The notes under the pieces: generated by a model | Seen by the model: the letters and a program-made list of their open reading frames with translations, nothing else | The model's database searches: none | What the model was told of the DNA's origin: nothing | In this document: piece after piece, positions 36,047-44,399 of the stretch | Layout of the letters: the number at the start of each line of letters is the position of its first letter | Numbering within the stretch: the first letter of the stretch is position 1 | Position numbers and translations under genes: made by a program | Assembly (NCBI RefSeq): GCF_024519455.1 | Contig: NZ_JALJRY010000020.1 | Coordinates: 124,001-188,000, forward strand | Length of the DNA: 64,000 nt | Direction: 5' to 3' | DNA from: Streptomyces sp. STR69 | Lineage (GTDB): Bacteria > Actinomycetota > Actinomycetes > Streptomycetales > Streptomycetaceae

Positions 36047-37363
36047 ATGAAGACCCTGCTCACCGGCGGCACCGTGGTCAGCATGGACCCGGCTGTCGGC
36101 GACCTCCGACGCGGGGACGTGCTGATCGACGACGGCGTGATCGTCCAGGTGGCCGAGCACATCGACGCACCGGACGCCGAGGTGATCGACGCGACCGACC
36201 GGATCGTCATGCCCGGCTTCGTCGACAACCACCGTCACTCCTGGCAGACCGCGTTCCGAGGCGTGGGCGCCGACTGGACGTTCCCCGAGTGGGCGGTGGC
36301 CATGCACGGCACGGTCAAGCCCCACTACCAGCCCGAGGACGTCTACGCGGGCACCCTGCTCGGCCGCCTGGAGGCCCTGCACTCCGGGGTGACCACGATG
36401 CTGGACTGGTACCACGTCGCGCAGAGCCACGCGCACGAGGACGCCGCCGTCGCCGCGCTGCGGGACGCGCCGGGCAGGTCGATCTTCTGCCTCGGCGCCG
36501 GCTGGGGCACCTCCGGCTCCGTCGACGCCGACATCCGCCGCGTCCGCGCCGACCTGACCGGAGACGGCCTGGTCACCATGGCGCTGGGGCTGCGCGGCGC
36601 CGACGACACCAGCATGGACACCGTCGCCCGCGAACTGAAGCTCGCGGCCGAACTCGGCCTGCGCACCAGCCTGCACGTCGACGGCGACGGTGCGAGCGGC
36701 GGCGACGGTACGCGGCACCCGGTCGCCGATCTGCACGAGCACGGCCTGCTGCGGGACACCACCACCTTCGTGCACGCCAACGGGCTCGGAGACGAAGAGC
36801 TGCGCATGCTCGCCGACGCGGGCAGCTCGGTGTCGATCAGCCCGGACGTCGAGCTGAAGATGGGCTTCGGCTGGCCGATGACGGGCCGGGTACTGGCGGC
36901 GGGCCTGCGGCCGACGCTGTCCGTCGACGACGTCCCGTCCGTCGGCGGCGACATGTTCTCCACGCTCCGCACCGCCTTCGCCGTACAGCGCGGACTGGAC
37001 GGCGGCCTGCGCTCGCGCGACCTGCTGGAGTTCACCACCGTCGACGCCGCTCGGTCCTGCGGGCTCGACGCCCGCGTCGGCAGCATCACGCCCGGCAAGG
37101 ACGCCGACATCATCCTGCTCCGCACCGACGACCTGACCGTCTTCCCGGTCACCGACCCGGCCGCCACCCTGGTGAGCGCCGGGCACCCCGGCCTGGTCGA
37201 CACGGTCCTCGTCGCCGGTCGCGTGGTCAAGCGCGACGGGGTGCTCGTGGGAGTCGACCTGCCGGCCCTGCGTTCCCGCCTGCTCGCCTCACGCAACCGG
37301 ATCGCGGAGGCCGCCGGTATCCCGCTCGACGGCACCTGGCGTCCGCGCCCGGAGGCGAAGTAG
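36047..37363 (+). CDS. Amidohydrolase family protein (cytosine deaminase/chlorohydrolase type)
   Basis: 438-residue metal-dependent hydrolase. It begins with the small beta-sandwich (LLTGGTVVSMDPAVGD) and enters the TIM barrel with MPGFVDNHRHSWQ (metal ligands His62, His64). TSLHVDGDGASGG, TTFVHANGLGDEELRML and LSVDDVPSVGGDMF carry the other barrel-end ligands, and RVGSITPGKDADIILL is the canonical C-terminal return. The residue after SLHVDG differs slightly from the usual H-x-x-E pattern, so the substrate is open (deamination of an N-heterocycle or amino-acid derivative is typical). It follows the PLP enzyme with AAGGAG upstream, so the two form an operon. Confidence 0.88.
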   Translation: MKTLLTGGTVVSMDPAVGDLRRGDVLIDDGVIVQVAEHIDAPDAEVIDATDRIVMPGFVDNHRHSWQTAFRGVGADWTFPEWAVAMHGTVKPHYQPEDVYAGTLLGRLEALHSGVTTMLDWYHVAQSHAHEDAAVAALRDAPGRSIFCLGAGWGTSGSVDADIRRVRADLTGDGLVTMALGLRGADDTSMDTVARELKLAAELGLRTSLHVDGDGASGGDGTRHPVADLHEHGLLRDTTTFVHANGLGDEELRMLADAGSSVSISPDVELKMGFGWPMTGRVLAAGLRPTLSVDDVPSVGGDMFSTLRTAFAVQRGLDGGLRSRDLLEFTTVDAARSCGLDARVGSITPGKDADIILLRTDDLTVFPVTDPAATLVSAGHPGLVDTVLVAGRVVKRDGVLVGVDLPALRSRLLASRNRIAEAAGIPLDGTWRPRPEAK

Positions 37364-37389
37364 GAGGGCTCGACGACGCAGGTCGTACG

Positions 37390-37667
37390 ACTGCGGCCGG
37401 GCGACGATCCGACCAATCGCCGGTGATTGCGCAGGAGTTCGCGACTGGCGTCGATCCAGTCACGCAGCCGGGCCAGGCGATGATGAGCGCCTCATGGGCG
37501 AGATCGACCGCGTCGTTGTCCAGGGTGATCAGACGGGCGCGGGCCAGTTGCTCCAGGGCGAGATCGGTGTCCTCAGTACCGGCGGGATTGAGTTCGCTGT
37601 GCGGTGTGGGGCGAGGGGTGTCCCGGGCGCCTTCGCCGGGGGTGATCATGCGATCGATGCGGTTCAT
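37390..37667 (-). pseudogene. Frameshifted remnant of an nSTAND/WD40-type regulator
   Basis: On the minus strand one frame reads TPGEGARDTPRPTPHSELNP, then LEQLARARLITLDNDAVDLAHEALIIAWP. A one-base shift then continues RLRDWIDASRELLRNHRRL in the next frame. This is the helical segment that links the STAND ATPase to WD40 repeats in Streptomyces signalling proteins. Only this ~85-codon piece remains, interrupted by the frameshift at about 37470, with no ATPase or WD40 part. Confidence 0.8.
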
Positions 37668-37690
37668 CCGATCTGGCGCCGAAACAGCCC

Positions 37691-37724
37691 GGGCCCCGGG
37701 GATCAGACATCATCCCCGGGGCCC
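37691..37724. terminator. Strong stem-loop terminator downstream of cyclophilin
   Basis: A perfect 13-pair inverted repeat, positions 37691-37703 and 37712-37724, closes an 8-base loop. It lies 61 bases after the cyclophilin stop (minus strand) and is G/C-rich without a T-tract, as usual for Streptomyces terminators. Confidence 0.75.
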
Positions 37725-37784
37725 GGCCTCCGGAACTCACGACCCTGCGTGCGGAGTTACATGGTTTCCGCGCACGGGTCCAGC

Positions 37785-38279
37785 TCAGCCCTCGACGACG
37801 CCGGAAGCGGCGATCTCGATCTTCGCCTTGGTGGCGCCCGACTGCGAGCCCAGGGACTCGATCTTGTCGATGATCTCCTGACCCTCGATGGCCTCGCCGA
37901 AGACGACGTGCTTGCCGTCGAGCCACGAGGTGACGATGGTCGTGATGAAGAACTGCGAGCCGTTGGTGTTGCGGCCGGCGTTCGCCATCGACAGCAGGTA
38001 GGGGCGGTCGTGCTTCAGGTCGAAGTTCTCGTCCGCGAACTTCTCACCGTAGATGCTCTTGCCACCGGTGCCGTTGTGGTTGGTGAAGTCACCGCCCTGC
38101 AGCATGAACTGCGGGATGACGCGGTGGAAGCCGGAGCCCGCGTAGCCGAACCCGTTCTGCCCGGTGGCCAGCTCGCGGAAGTTCCGGGCGGTCTTCGGGA
38201 CGACCTCGTCGAAGAGGCTGAAGACGATGCGGCCTGCGGGGGCACCGTCGATGGTGATGTCGAAGTAGACGTTGCTCAT
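37785..38279 (-). CDS. Peptidyl-prolyl cis-trans isomerase (cyclophilin)
   Basis: 164-residue cytosolic cyclophilin that speeds proline isomerisation during folding. Nearly the whole family core is present: FSLFDEVVPKTARNFRELATG, GFHRVIPQFMLQGGDFTNHNGTGG, LLSMANAGRNTNGSQFFITT, WLDGKHVVFGEAIEG. The catalytic Arg is in FHRVIP; the usual Trp of the cyclosporin pocket is at WLDGKH. ATG at 38279 is the conserved MSNVYFDI start. A 9-pair hairpin lies just upstream (38307-38332) and a strong terminator follows. It is transcribed divergently from the DEAD-box helicase. Confidence 0.97.
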   Translation of the reverse strand: MSNVYFDITIDGAPAGRIVFSLFDEVVPKTARNFRELATGQNGFGYAGSGFHRVIPQFMLQGGDFTNHNGTGGKSIYGEKFADENFDLKHDRPYLLSMANAGRNTNGSQFFITTIVTSWLDGKHVVFGEAIEGQEIIDKIESLGSQSGATKAKIEIAASGVVEG

Positions 38280-38306
38280 AATAAATTCTGTCACTTTCAG
38301 TGTGTT

Positions 38307-38332
38307 GCACACTGCCCGGCGCAGCAGTGTGC
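38307..38332. promoter_or_regulatory. Stem-loop upstream of cyclophilin
   Basis: GCACACTGC (38307-38315) pairs perfectly with GCAGTGTGC (38324-38332) around an 8-base loop, 28 bases before the cyclophilin start. It may be a leader hairpin or a regulator site. Confidence 0.4.
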
Positions 38333-38397
38333 CGAACGCCGGACCGTTACCTCAGATAGCCCTGATAGCAGAACTCTATCCACAGACCCGATGTCCT

Positions 38398-38417
38398 CAC
38401 TGTCGGTACCGACAGTG
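38398..38417. promoter_or_regulatory. 20-base perfect palindrome between cyclophilin and DEAD-box helicase
   Basis: CACTGTCGGTACCGACAGTG is self-complementary over its whole length. It overlaps a second repeat, ACAGT-GCGT-ACTGT, on its right flank. It is centred in the divergent intergenic region, as expected for an operator bound by a dimeric repressor. No candidate regulator gene is adjacent. Confidence 0.55.
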
Positions 38418-38490
38418 CGTACTGTGCGGGGCCGGCGGATCGGCGGGTGCCGTGGGTGTCCGCTGATAAAGTGGGACAACGCTTCGAGAT

Positions 38491-38526
38491 CGCCGGGGCC
38501 CGTACCAAGGGGTGCGGGCCCCGGCG
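38491..38526 (+). promoter_or_regulatory. Strong 5'-leader hairpin of the DEAD-box helicase mRNA
   Basis: A 16-pair stem (38491-38506 with 38511-38526, one G-T wobble) closes on an AAGG tetraloop, 31 bases upstream of the helicase ATG and just before its GGAAGG ribosome site. A TGATAA -10-like box lies upstream at about 38463. The stem could control translation of the helicase or act as an attenuator (inference). Confidence 0.55.
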
Positions 38527-38557
38527 CGTTGCGGGCAACAGACCGAGGAAGGTTCCC

Positions 38558-39877
38558 ATGAACGCGTCGCCGCCGACCGCCTCCTTCGCCACGCTCGGAC
38601 TGCCACCCGAGCTGGTCGGGACGATGACGGACCTCGGGGTGACCGAGCCCTTCCCGATCCAGGCGGCGACGCTGCCCGACGCGCTGGCCGGCCACGACGT
38701 GCTGGGCCGGGCACGGACCGGTTCCGGCAAGACACTCGCTTTCGGGCTCCCGCTGCTCGTACGGACCGCGGGCCTGCGCGCGGAACCGAAGAGGCCGCTC
38801 GCGCTGGTCCTGGTGCCGACCCGGGAACTCGCACAGCAGGTGAACGACGCGCTCGCACCGTACGCGCGGACAGTGGGCGTGCGACTGGCGACGGTGGTCG
38901 GCGGTCTGTCGATCAACCGACAGCAGGCGCTGCTGCGCACCGGTGTCGAGGTGGTCATCGCGACGCCGGGGCGGCTGGCCGACCTGGTGTCGCGCCGCGA
39001 CTGCCAGCTGAACCAGGTACGGATCACGGTGCTGGACGAGGCGGACCAGATGTGCGACCTGGGGTTCCTGCCGCAGGTCTCGGACATCCTGGACCAGGTC
39101 CGCCCCGACGGGCAGCGGCTCCTGTTCTCGGCCACGCTCGACCGCGACGTCGACCGGTTGGTCCAGGACTACCTCCACGACCCCGTTCTCGCATCGGTCG
39201 ACCAGGCGGCGGGCTCGGTCCCGGCGATGGAACACCACGTGCTGAACATTCACGGCGCCGACAAGTACGCCACGGCGACCGAGATCGCCGCCCGGGACGG
39301 CCGGGTGCTGATGTTCCTGGACACCAAGGCGGGGGTCGACCAGTTCACCCGCCACCTGCGGGCCGGCGGGGTACGGGCGGCGGCCCTGCACAGCGGGAAG
39401 TCACAGCCGCAGCGCACCCACACACTCGCCCAGTTCAAGAACGGCGAGGTCACCGTGCTGGTGGCCACCAACGTCGCCGCGCGCGGCATTCACATCGACG
39501 CGCTCGACCTCGTCGTCAACGTGGACCCGCCGGCCGATGCCAAAGACTACCTGCACCGGGGTGGGCGTACCGCGCGCGCCGGGGAGTCCGGGAAGGTGGT
39601 CACCCTGGTGACGCCCGGCCAGCGGCGTGAAGTGAACCGCATGATGTCCGAGGCCGGCATCCGGCCGACCGTCACACAGGTGCGCTCCGGCGAGGAGAAG
39701 CTGACGGCCATCACCGGAGCCAAGCGCCCTCCGGCGGGGACGAAGACCACCGGCAACGCCCCCTTCCGCGGGATGGGCACCCGTCCGGGCCGACCGGCCA
39801 AGGAGTCCCGCAAGGCCGCCGAGGCCCGCAAGACCGCGGAAGCCCGCGCGGCGGCCCGGGTACGCAAGAGCCGCTGA
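38558..39877 (+). CDS. DEAD-box ATP-dependent RNA helicase
   Basis: 439-residue RNA helicase. The Q-motif region (FATLGLPPELV, PFPIQAATLP), Walker A ARTGSGKT, PTRELAQQ, TPGRLADL, DEAD in VLDEADQM, SAT in LLFSATLDRD, and the second-domain motifs VLVATNVAARGIHI and HRGGRTARAG are all intact. The C-terminus (about 385-439) is a Lys/Arg/Ala-rich tail (KAAEARKTAEARAAARVRKSR) that probably contacts RNA or ribosomes. It unwinds structured RNA, often in cold adaptation or ribosome assembly. ATG at 38558 follows GGAAGG; the long open frame upstream lies in the leader hairpin region. Confidence 0.95.
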   Translation: MNASPPTASFATLGLPPELVGTMTDLGVTEPFPIQAATLPDALAGHDVLGRARTGSGKTLAFGLPLLVRTAGLRAEPKRPLALVLVPTRELAQQVNDALAPYARTVGVRLATVVGGLSINRQQALLRTGVEVVIATPGRLADLVSRRDCQLNQVRITVLDEADQMCDLGFLPQVSDILDQVRPDGQRLLFSATLDRDVDRLVQDYLHDPVLASVDQAAGSVPAMEHHVLNIHGADKYATATEIAARDGRVLMFLDTKAGVDQFTRHLRAGGVRAAALHSGKSQPQRTHTLAQFKNGEVTVLVATNVAARGIHIDALDLVVNVDPPADAKDYLHRGGRTARAGESGKVVTLVTPGQRREVNRMMSEAGIRPTVTQVRSGEEKLTAITGAKRPPAGTKTTGNAPFRGMGTRPGRPAKESRKAAEARKTAEARAAARVRKSR

Positions 39878-39959
39878 CCCCACGGACGACGACGGCATCG
39901 AAGCCGTCAGGCCGGGGTCGTACGCGCGCGGGTTCCCGTTTCGGCCCCGGAACTCGCGG

Positions 39960-40259
39960 TCATGCGCCGCCGACGACTCCGGGGGTGACGAAGCGGCGAT
40001 GCAGGGGTCGGAATTCGCTCTCGGGCTGACCGGCGATACCGGCCTTCTCCACGGCGGGAGCGAGTCGTTCGGCGAAGAAGGTCTGGAAGGCCTGTTCGGA
40101 GTCCCAGACGTCGGTCACATTGAGTGCTTCGTCGTCGAACCAGGCCACGTGCACCTGTGAGCCTGCGGGGCTCGTCTCTTCCCAGCCCACGGTGTCCCGC
40201 ACGGTGTCGTACTGCGCGGGGGTGACACCTGTCCAGCGCATGAACATCACCACAGCCAA
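39960..40259 (-). CDS. Small hypothetical protein, dimeric alpha-beta barrel-like
   Basis: About 99 residues: VVMFMRWTGVTPAQYDTVRDTVGW, VHVAWFDDEALNVTDVWDSEQAFQTFFAERLAPAV and EFRPLHRRFV. The pattern of a beta-strand, helix, W-x-S-x-x-x-F-x-x-F and a return strand is like small dimeric alpha-beta barrel (antibiotic-biosynthesis-monooxygenase-type) proteins. No function is proposed. A TTG at 40259 is spaced best behind GAGGAG; ATG at 40247 is the alternative. It is convergent with the helicase gene; a weak 6-pair hairpin (39891-39908) lies between them. Confidence 0.6.
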   Translation of the reverse strand: MAVVMFMRWTGVTPAQYDTVRDTVGWEETSPAGSQVHVAWFDDEALNVTDVWDSEQAFQTFFAERLAPAVEKAGIAGQPESEFRPLHRRFVTPGVVGGA

Positions 40260-40540
40260 AGTCCGCTCCTCGCTCGTGTCGTGTACGACCGGCCACCGGC
40301 GCCCGCGTGCCTCGTTCGCCGGTGGTGGTGGCCTGGCCATCGTCCTGCGCAACAGGGACGGGGCGAAGAGCGTACGGAGGTGCGCCGCTACTCGGGTTCA
40401 CTCCTCACGCCCGGTAGCCGAGCGTCCGCATGTCCGCGCGAACCTCCTCTTCGGCTGCGGGGAACGGTGACCTGCCGGGGATTCACTCGTTTGACGCAAC
40501 GGCACCTCGCTGCGTCCTCTCCCGGAAAGCGTCCCGTTCC

Positions 40541-42523
40541 ATGCATCTTCGCTCGCTCCGCCCCCGTGCCGGGGGTGTCAGGTCTCGGGTTCGGGAGGCA
40601 GAGTCCGTCCTCGTCGAGCAGTACGGCGATCTGGTCCGTCTGGCGCACCTCGTTCTGCCGGCCTCGCTCGGTCGGCACCGGCGGGTACTCGTGGCGCACG
40701 CCCTCGTCCAGCGGGCGCTGCGCCGCGCGGGCGCCACACGCTCCGGGCCCGCCGTCCCCTCTCCGCGAGGGGAGTCCGGCGCCGGGAACTCCGTGGAGCG
40801 TCGTCTCCTGGCCGAAGTGCTGCGTGCCGCGCTGGCCCATGGGCGGCGCCCGCGGATGTGGCCCGCACGGTTCGTCCACCCGGGCGCGTTGCGACCCCGG
40901 CTGCCCCTGGTCCTGGGGCTGCGGCTGTTCCCGCGTTCGGGCGGTGCGGACGAACTCGCCCTGGCGCAACGGCTGTCCGCCGCCCCGGCCGCGGCCCGCG
41001 CCGCCTTCCTGCTGCGTACGGTCCACGGCCTGTCCCTGGAAGCCGTCCACGACCTGCTGGAATCGGCCGACGCACCGGACACGGCCGCCGCCCTGCGCAC
41101 CGCGGGCATCCTGGAGGAGAGCTCGCGCAGATCGCCCGCCGCGCTGCTCGCATCACAGGAGTTCGACGCCTGCGCCCTGCAGGCCGGCCCCACCGACCTG
41201 CTCCGTCGCACCCGGCGAACCCGCCTGCTCCTCGGGGCCGCCGCGATCGGGCTGGTGACGGCAGTGACCCTGGCCGTGGCGAATGACGGCACGGCACACC
41301 GGCCGGACCCCGGGACACCGGCGGCACACGGCATGCCGCGTCCGGCGGACCTGGTGCGCACGGCCGCCGGGCTGTGGGACAACACCTCGCGCGTCGACTT
41401 CACCGCCTGGCCGACCCGGGGCTCCCGCGTCCACGACCAGAACCTCCTGGACCGTGCCCTGAACGCATGGACGCACCCACAGGCCCGCACCCGCCTCCAC
41501 CTCGCCCCCGCCACGACCGCGATCCCACCGGCGACCGCACCGCAACTGCTGTACGCGGGCGACGTCGGCGACCGCGAGGTGGTGCTGTTCTACGACGGAC
41601 AGCGCCTCGCCCGCTACAGCGGGACCCGATCGGCAGCGCGGGACGCGGAGTTGAGCATCGCCCGCGTCGACGACGCGGACGTCACCACGGCGGCGGCCGT
41701 CACCCTCACCCCGGCGGGCGGCACCGCCCGCTACCTGCTGGCCCCCTGGGTGGCCGAGGCACAGACCCGCGACCTGCTGCGCCCCGATGTCCTCGCCCGT
41801 GCGCTGCACGTCTCGAAGGACGGAGTCACGGACCCGGTCCCCACCCTGCCCGCTGCAGCGAACTGCGACAGCCGGCCGGTCCTGCAACTCCGTTCCTCGC
41901 CACGCATCGCAGAACACCATGCGTTCCTCCTCGCCCCCCTCGGCGACCTGTCCCCGGTCCACCTCACCTACACCCCCTTGCCCGGACACGGCACGCTGCC
42001 CGCCCGCCAGCCCCGCGAGGCCACCGGCCCCCAGGCCCTGCCGGCCTGGGCCCACCAGGCCTGCGCCCTGCAGCAGCTGCACGACACCGGCGTACGCGCC
42101 GTCAACAACTGGGACTTCGCCGAACAGGACCTGCCCGACGGAGGCGGCCATGCCGTGTGGACCTGCGCTCGCGCGGACACCTGGCGCGGACCCGGCGACG
42201 TGACGGTCTCCTTCCGCACCAGCGGATACGCGCCCGCCGCCCCGGCCCGGACGGTCGCCCGGGCCCGCGCGACCGCGGCCTGCAGCCGCTTCGGGCAGCA
42301 CGTCGTGGCCGCGAGCGGCTGGCGCTCCCCGAACGGCCACTGGTACGCGCTGGCCGCCGGCAGCCGCGCCGTCACAGGCCTCTCGATGAGCGGCGACGTC
42401 ACGACCACGAGGCAGTCCCGCACACTCGCCGTACCCGCTCCCCACAACCCGCACATCAACGTCCGAGCGCGCATTGCCACCGGCGAAGGATGGTTGGACG
42501 CCGTCGGCACTCCTGGAACCTGA
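40541..42523 (+). CDS. Membrane protein with sigma-factor-like N-terminus
   Basis: 660-residue protein. Residues 1-210 look like a degenerate sigma-70 region 2/4 unit (ESVLVEQYGDLVRLAHLVLP, ALVQRALRRAG, LSAAPAAARAAFLLRTVHGLSLEAVHDLL). One transmembrane helix follows at about 228-248 (LLLGAAAIGLVTAVTLAVA) and then a ~410-residue extracytoplasmic domain with several Cys (ACALQQL, WTCARADTW, AACSRFG) and no known catalytic motif. Streptomyces encode such sigma-like/membrane fusions of unknown role. ATG at 40541 is chosen for the MHLRSLRPRAG start; an in-frame start at 40430 is less likely. It is monocistronic. Confidence 0.75.
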   Translation: MHLRSLRPRAGGVRSRVREAESVLVEQYGDLVRLAHLVLPASLGRHRRVLVAHALVQRALRRAGATRSGPAVPSPRGESGAGNSVERRLLAEVLRAALAHGRRPRMWPARFVHPGALRPRLPLVLGLRLFPRSGGADELALAQRLSAAPAAARAAFLLRTVHGLSLEAVHDLLESADAPDTAAALRTAGILEESSRRSPAALLASQEFDACALQAGPTDLLRRTRRTRLLLGAAAIGLVTAVTLAVANDGTAHRPDPGTPAAHGMPRPADLVRTAAGLWDNTSRVDFTAWPTRGSRVHDQNLLDRALNAWTHPQARTRLHLAPATTAIPPATAPQLLYAGDVGDREVVLFYDGQRLARYSGTRSAARDAELSIARVDDADVTTAAAVTLTPAGGTARYLLAPWVAEAQTRDLLRPDVLARALHVSKDGVTDPVPTLPAAANCDSRPVLQLRSSPRIAEHHAFLLAPLGDLSPVHLTYTPLPGHGTLPARQPREATGPQALPAWAHQACALQQLHDTGVRAVNNWDFAEQDLPDGGGHAVWTCARADTWRGPGDVTVSFRTSGYAPAAPARTVARARATAACSRFGQHVVAASGWRSPNGHWYALAAGSRAVTGLSMSGDVTTTRQSRTLAVPAPHNPHINVRARIATGEGWLDAVGTPGT

Positions 42524-42694
42524 ATCCGCAGTGCGCCGGAGCGGCTGACATCGAGGACGGGACGGTCTTCGCGTCGATTGCCTTGACCGTGCGGTTGACC
42601 ACCAGACCCACCAGCAGGTCCGCCCGCCACCGGTAGCCGACCGCCGGCACGATCAGCACGTCCATCCGCTGGTCACGGGGCTGACGGACACGGG

Positions 42695-42830
42695 CAGTTG
42701 TGACGGGGATCGGCGGGACCGTGAGGTCGGGGATGGGCAGGGGGACGAACCGCGGTCCGGCGGCTTGGGCGAGGCCCGGCTCGTCGCTGAGACCGAGTTC
42801 GACATGGTGCGGAGGCGGCCCGGCTGCCAT
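42695..42830 (-). pseudogene. Possible remnant of a dual-specificity/tyrosine phosphatase
   Basis: Minus-strand frame reads HHVELGLSDEPGLAQAAGPRFVPLPIPDLTVP, close to the LGL-x-x-E-x-x-x-x-x-AGL-x-F-x-x-x-PIPD segment that precedes the active site in actinomycete protein-tyrosine phosphatases. The HCxxGxxR catalytic loop is absent. The frame runs on about 85 further codons with high-GC third positions but no recognised motif, into the 3' end of the opposite gene. Confidence 0.4.
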
Positions 42831-42885
42831 GGCCCCGTGACGGTGACGGTGACCGTGAAGAGGACGGCGGCGGACGGCTCGGTCG

Positions 42886-43482
42886 TCAGGCGATCGACTC
42901 CGGCGGGAGCCAGCGGTAGCGACCACCGCACTCCTCGGTGAGCCAGCCGTTGAGGCTGCTCAGTCCCCGCTCGTTGACCTGACCGTCGTGGATGCCGTAC
43001 GCCCGCTCCGGATCGATGGCGCGCACGAAGTCGATGGCCTCGTCCGTCTTCATCCATGAACCTTGCAGGGGGACCAACAGGGTCTCCACCGGTTGGTCGG
43101 GGAGGTGCAGGGAGTCCCCGGGATGGTAGAGGTCGGCCTCGACCAGGTAGCCGAGGTTGGCGCAGTCCGGGCGGTCGCCGTAGATGCGCGCGTGCCGCCC
43201 GCCGTGGGCGGTCACACGGAAGCCGGCCGCGCTGAACTCCTCGCCGGCGACGACGCCGGTGAAGTCCAGGCCAGGGATCCGTGCGGTCCTGGGGGCGTAG
43301 ACGGGGACGCCCAACCCCCTCAGCCGCAACAGGTCGACGTGGTCGTAGTGTTCATGGGTCACCAGGACCGCGTCCGCGCCTACGAGTGCCTCGGGCTCAC
43401 TCCAGATGCCGGGATCGATGACCAGCGTGCCGTCGCCGTGTTCCAACCGGACACAGGAATGGGTGTACTTGGTAATCCGCAT
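42886..43482 (-). CDS. MBL-fold metal-dependent hydrolase
   Basis: 198-residue metallo-beta-lactamase-fold protein of the UlaG-like type. The zinc signature HxHxDH appears as VTHEHYDHVDLL, preceded by YTHSCVRLEHGDGTLVIDPG. GGRHARIYGDRPDCANLGYLVEADLYHPGDSL gives the further His/Asp ligands, and the C-terminal YGIHDGQVNERG gives the last His. Its substrate is unknown; relatives hydrolyse phosphodiester or lactone bonds. ATG at 43482 begins the conserved MRITKYTHSCV. A longer upstream frame is unrelated sequence. Confidence 0.9.
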   Translation of the reverse strand: MRITKYTHSCVRLEHGDGTLVIDPGIWSEPEALVGADAVLVTHEHYDHVDLLRLRGLGVPVYAPRTARIPGLDFTGVVAGEEFSAAGFRVTAHGGRHARIYGDRPDCANLGYLVEADLYHPGDSLHLPDQPVETLLVPLQGSWMKTDEAIDFVRAIDPERAYGIHDGQVNERGLSSLNGWLTEECGGRYRWLPPESIA

Positions 43483-43735
43483 CCGCGTGAGCCTAGGGGA
43501 TGTCCCGTACGTGATCCCCGGATCGGATCGGAGCTGCCACCTGCTTGGGCATCGGCGCGGCCTGGGTGCGTTCGTCGTGCTCGGCCCGCACCTCTGCCAA
43601 TTGCTTGGCCAACTGCTATCGGGTTCGCCCAGCTTCCGCACGGCGCACGGTGATCCATTCCGGCAGTTCGGGATCCAGCATGCACGGAATCGATCGTAGG
43701 GGGCGGCCGAACTGCAGCGAGCAAGACCCAAACGG

Positions 43736-44245
43736 TCAACTGCCCCCTTCTACTACCAGCCTCTTGCGCAGGAACCGCTTCGCCGCCTCGGTTGCTTCCC
43801 TGTTGAGCTCCTCGACGGGGACTCCCCAACTCTCCTCGCACTCATCCAGGTTGAGAGCGCACGAGACGAGGGACTGCAGCTCTTCGGGGTAGCCGAGTTC
43901 GTAGGCGATGTCTGACCAGATGAGGTGGGTGCCGGTGGCGGGATCCAGGGTTCCGTCGGCTATCTGACCGGCGATCCAGTCGGCCATCGCCCACTTTGCG
44001 GCCCCGGGGTCGCCGGGCGGACGGAAGAGCAGTCCCAGCTCCTCCAGTACCTGGTCGAAGAGCGCTGGCGCTTCGGATTCCTCGCTCCGCAGGAGGCCGG
44101 CCAACATGGCGAGGGAGGGACTGTCGACCTCGGCCATGAGTGCGTCAAGCCCTGCCTGGATGAGCCGGTCGGACCCGACGTGTCTACCGAATGCCCGTTC
44201 GTGCGCGATGTGGCTGAGTTGCTTGAGGGCTTCATCGCGGGTCAT
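43736..44245 (-). CDS. Hypothetical acidic protein
   Basis: 169-residue acidic, helical-looking protein: DEALKQLSHIAHERAFGRHVG, LAMLAGLLRSEESEAPALFDQVLEELGL, AKWAMADWIAGQIADG, THLIWSDIAYELGYPEELQSLVSCALNLDECEESW and a Lys/Arg-rich C-terminus. It has no signal peptide or catalytic motif. The style is like small Streptomyces immunity-type or toxin-associated proteins, but no partner toxin is visible. ATG at 44245 is used; an in-frame GTG at 44299 would add 18 residues. It borders the ISL3 transposase relic. Confidence 0.7.
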   Translation of the reverse strand: MTRDEALKQLSHIAHERAFGRHVGSDRLIQAGLDALMAEVDSPSLAMLAGLLRSEESEAPALFDQVLEELGLLFRPPGDPGAAKWAMADWIAGQIADGTLDPATGTHLIWSDIAYELGYPEELQSLVSCALNLDECEESWGVPVEELNREATEAAKRFLRKRLVVEGGS

Positions 44246-44399
44246 CGGTGTCTTCTCGGTCGGCGTTTCGGAAAAGAAGGCTCGCACATCCGCCGACACT
44301 GCTGCATCGCGTTTCTCTACGGCGCAACCGTGCCGACAGACGCCCTTCTCGGCGGACTCCAGCCCACGACCACCACCACGAGCATCCCGAGTATCGATC

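Noticed and set aside
43615..43700. Short minus-strand peptide starting LDPELPEWITVRRAEAG
   Set aside because: Coding-like composition but interrupted by a stop after ~21 codons and no recognised family.
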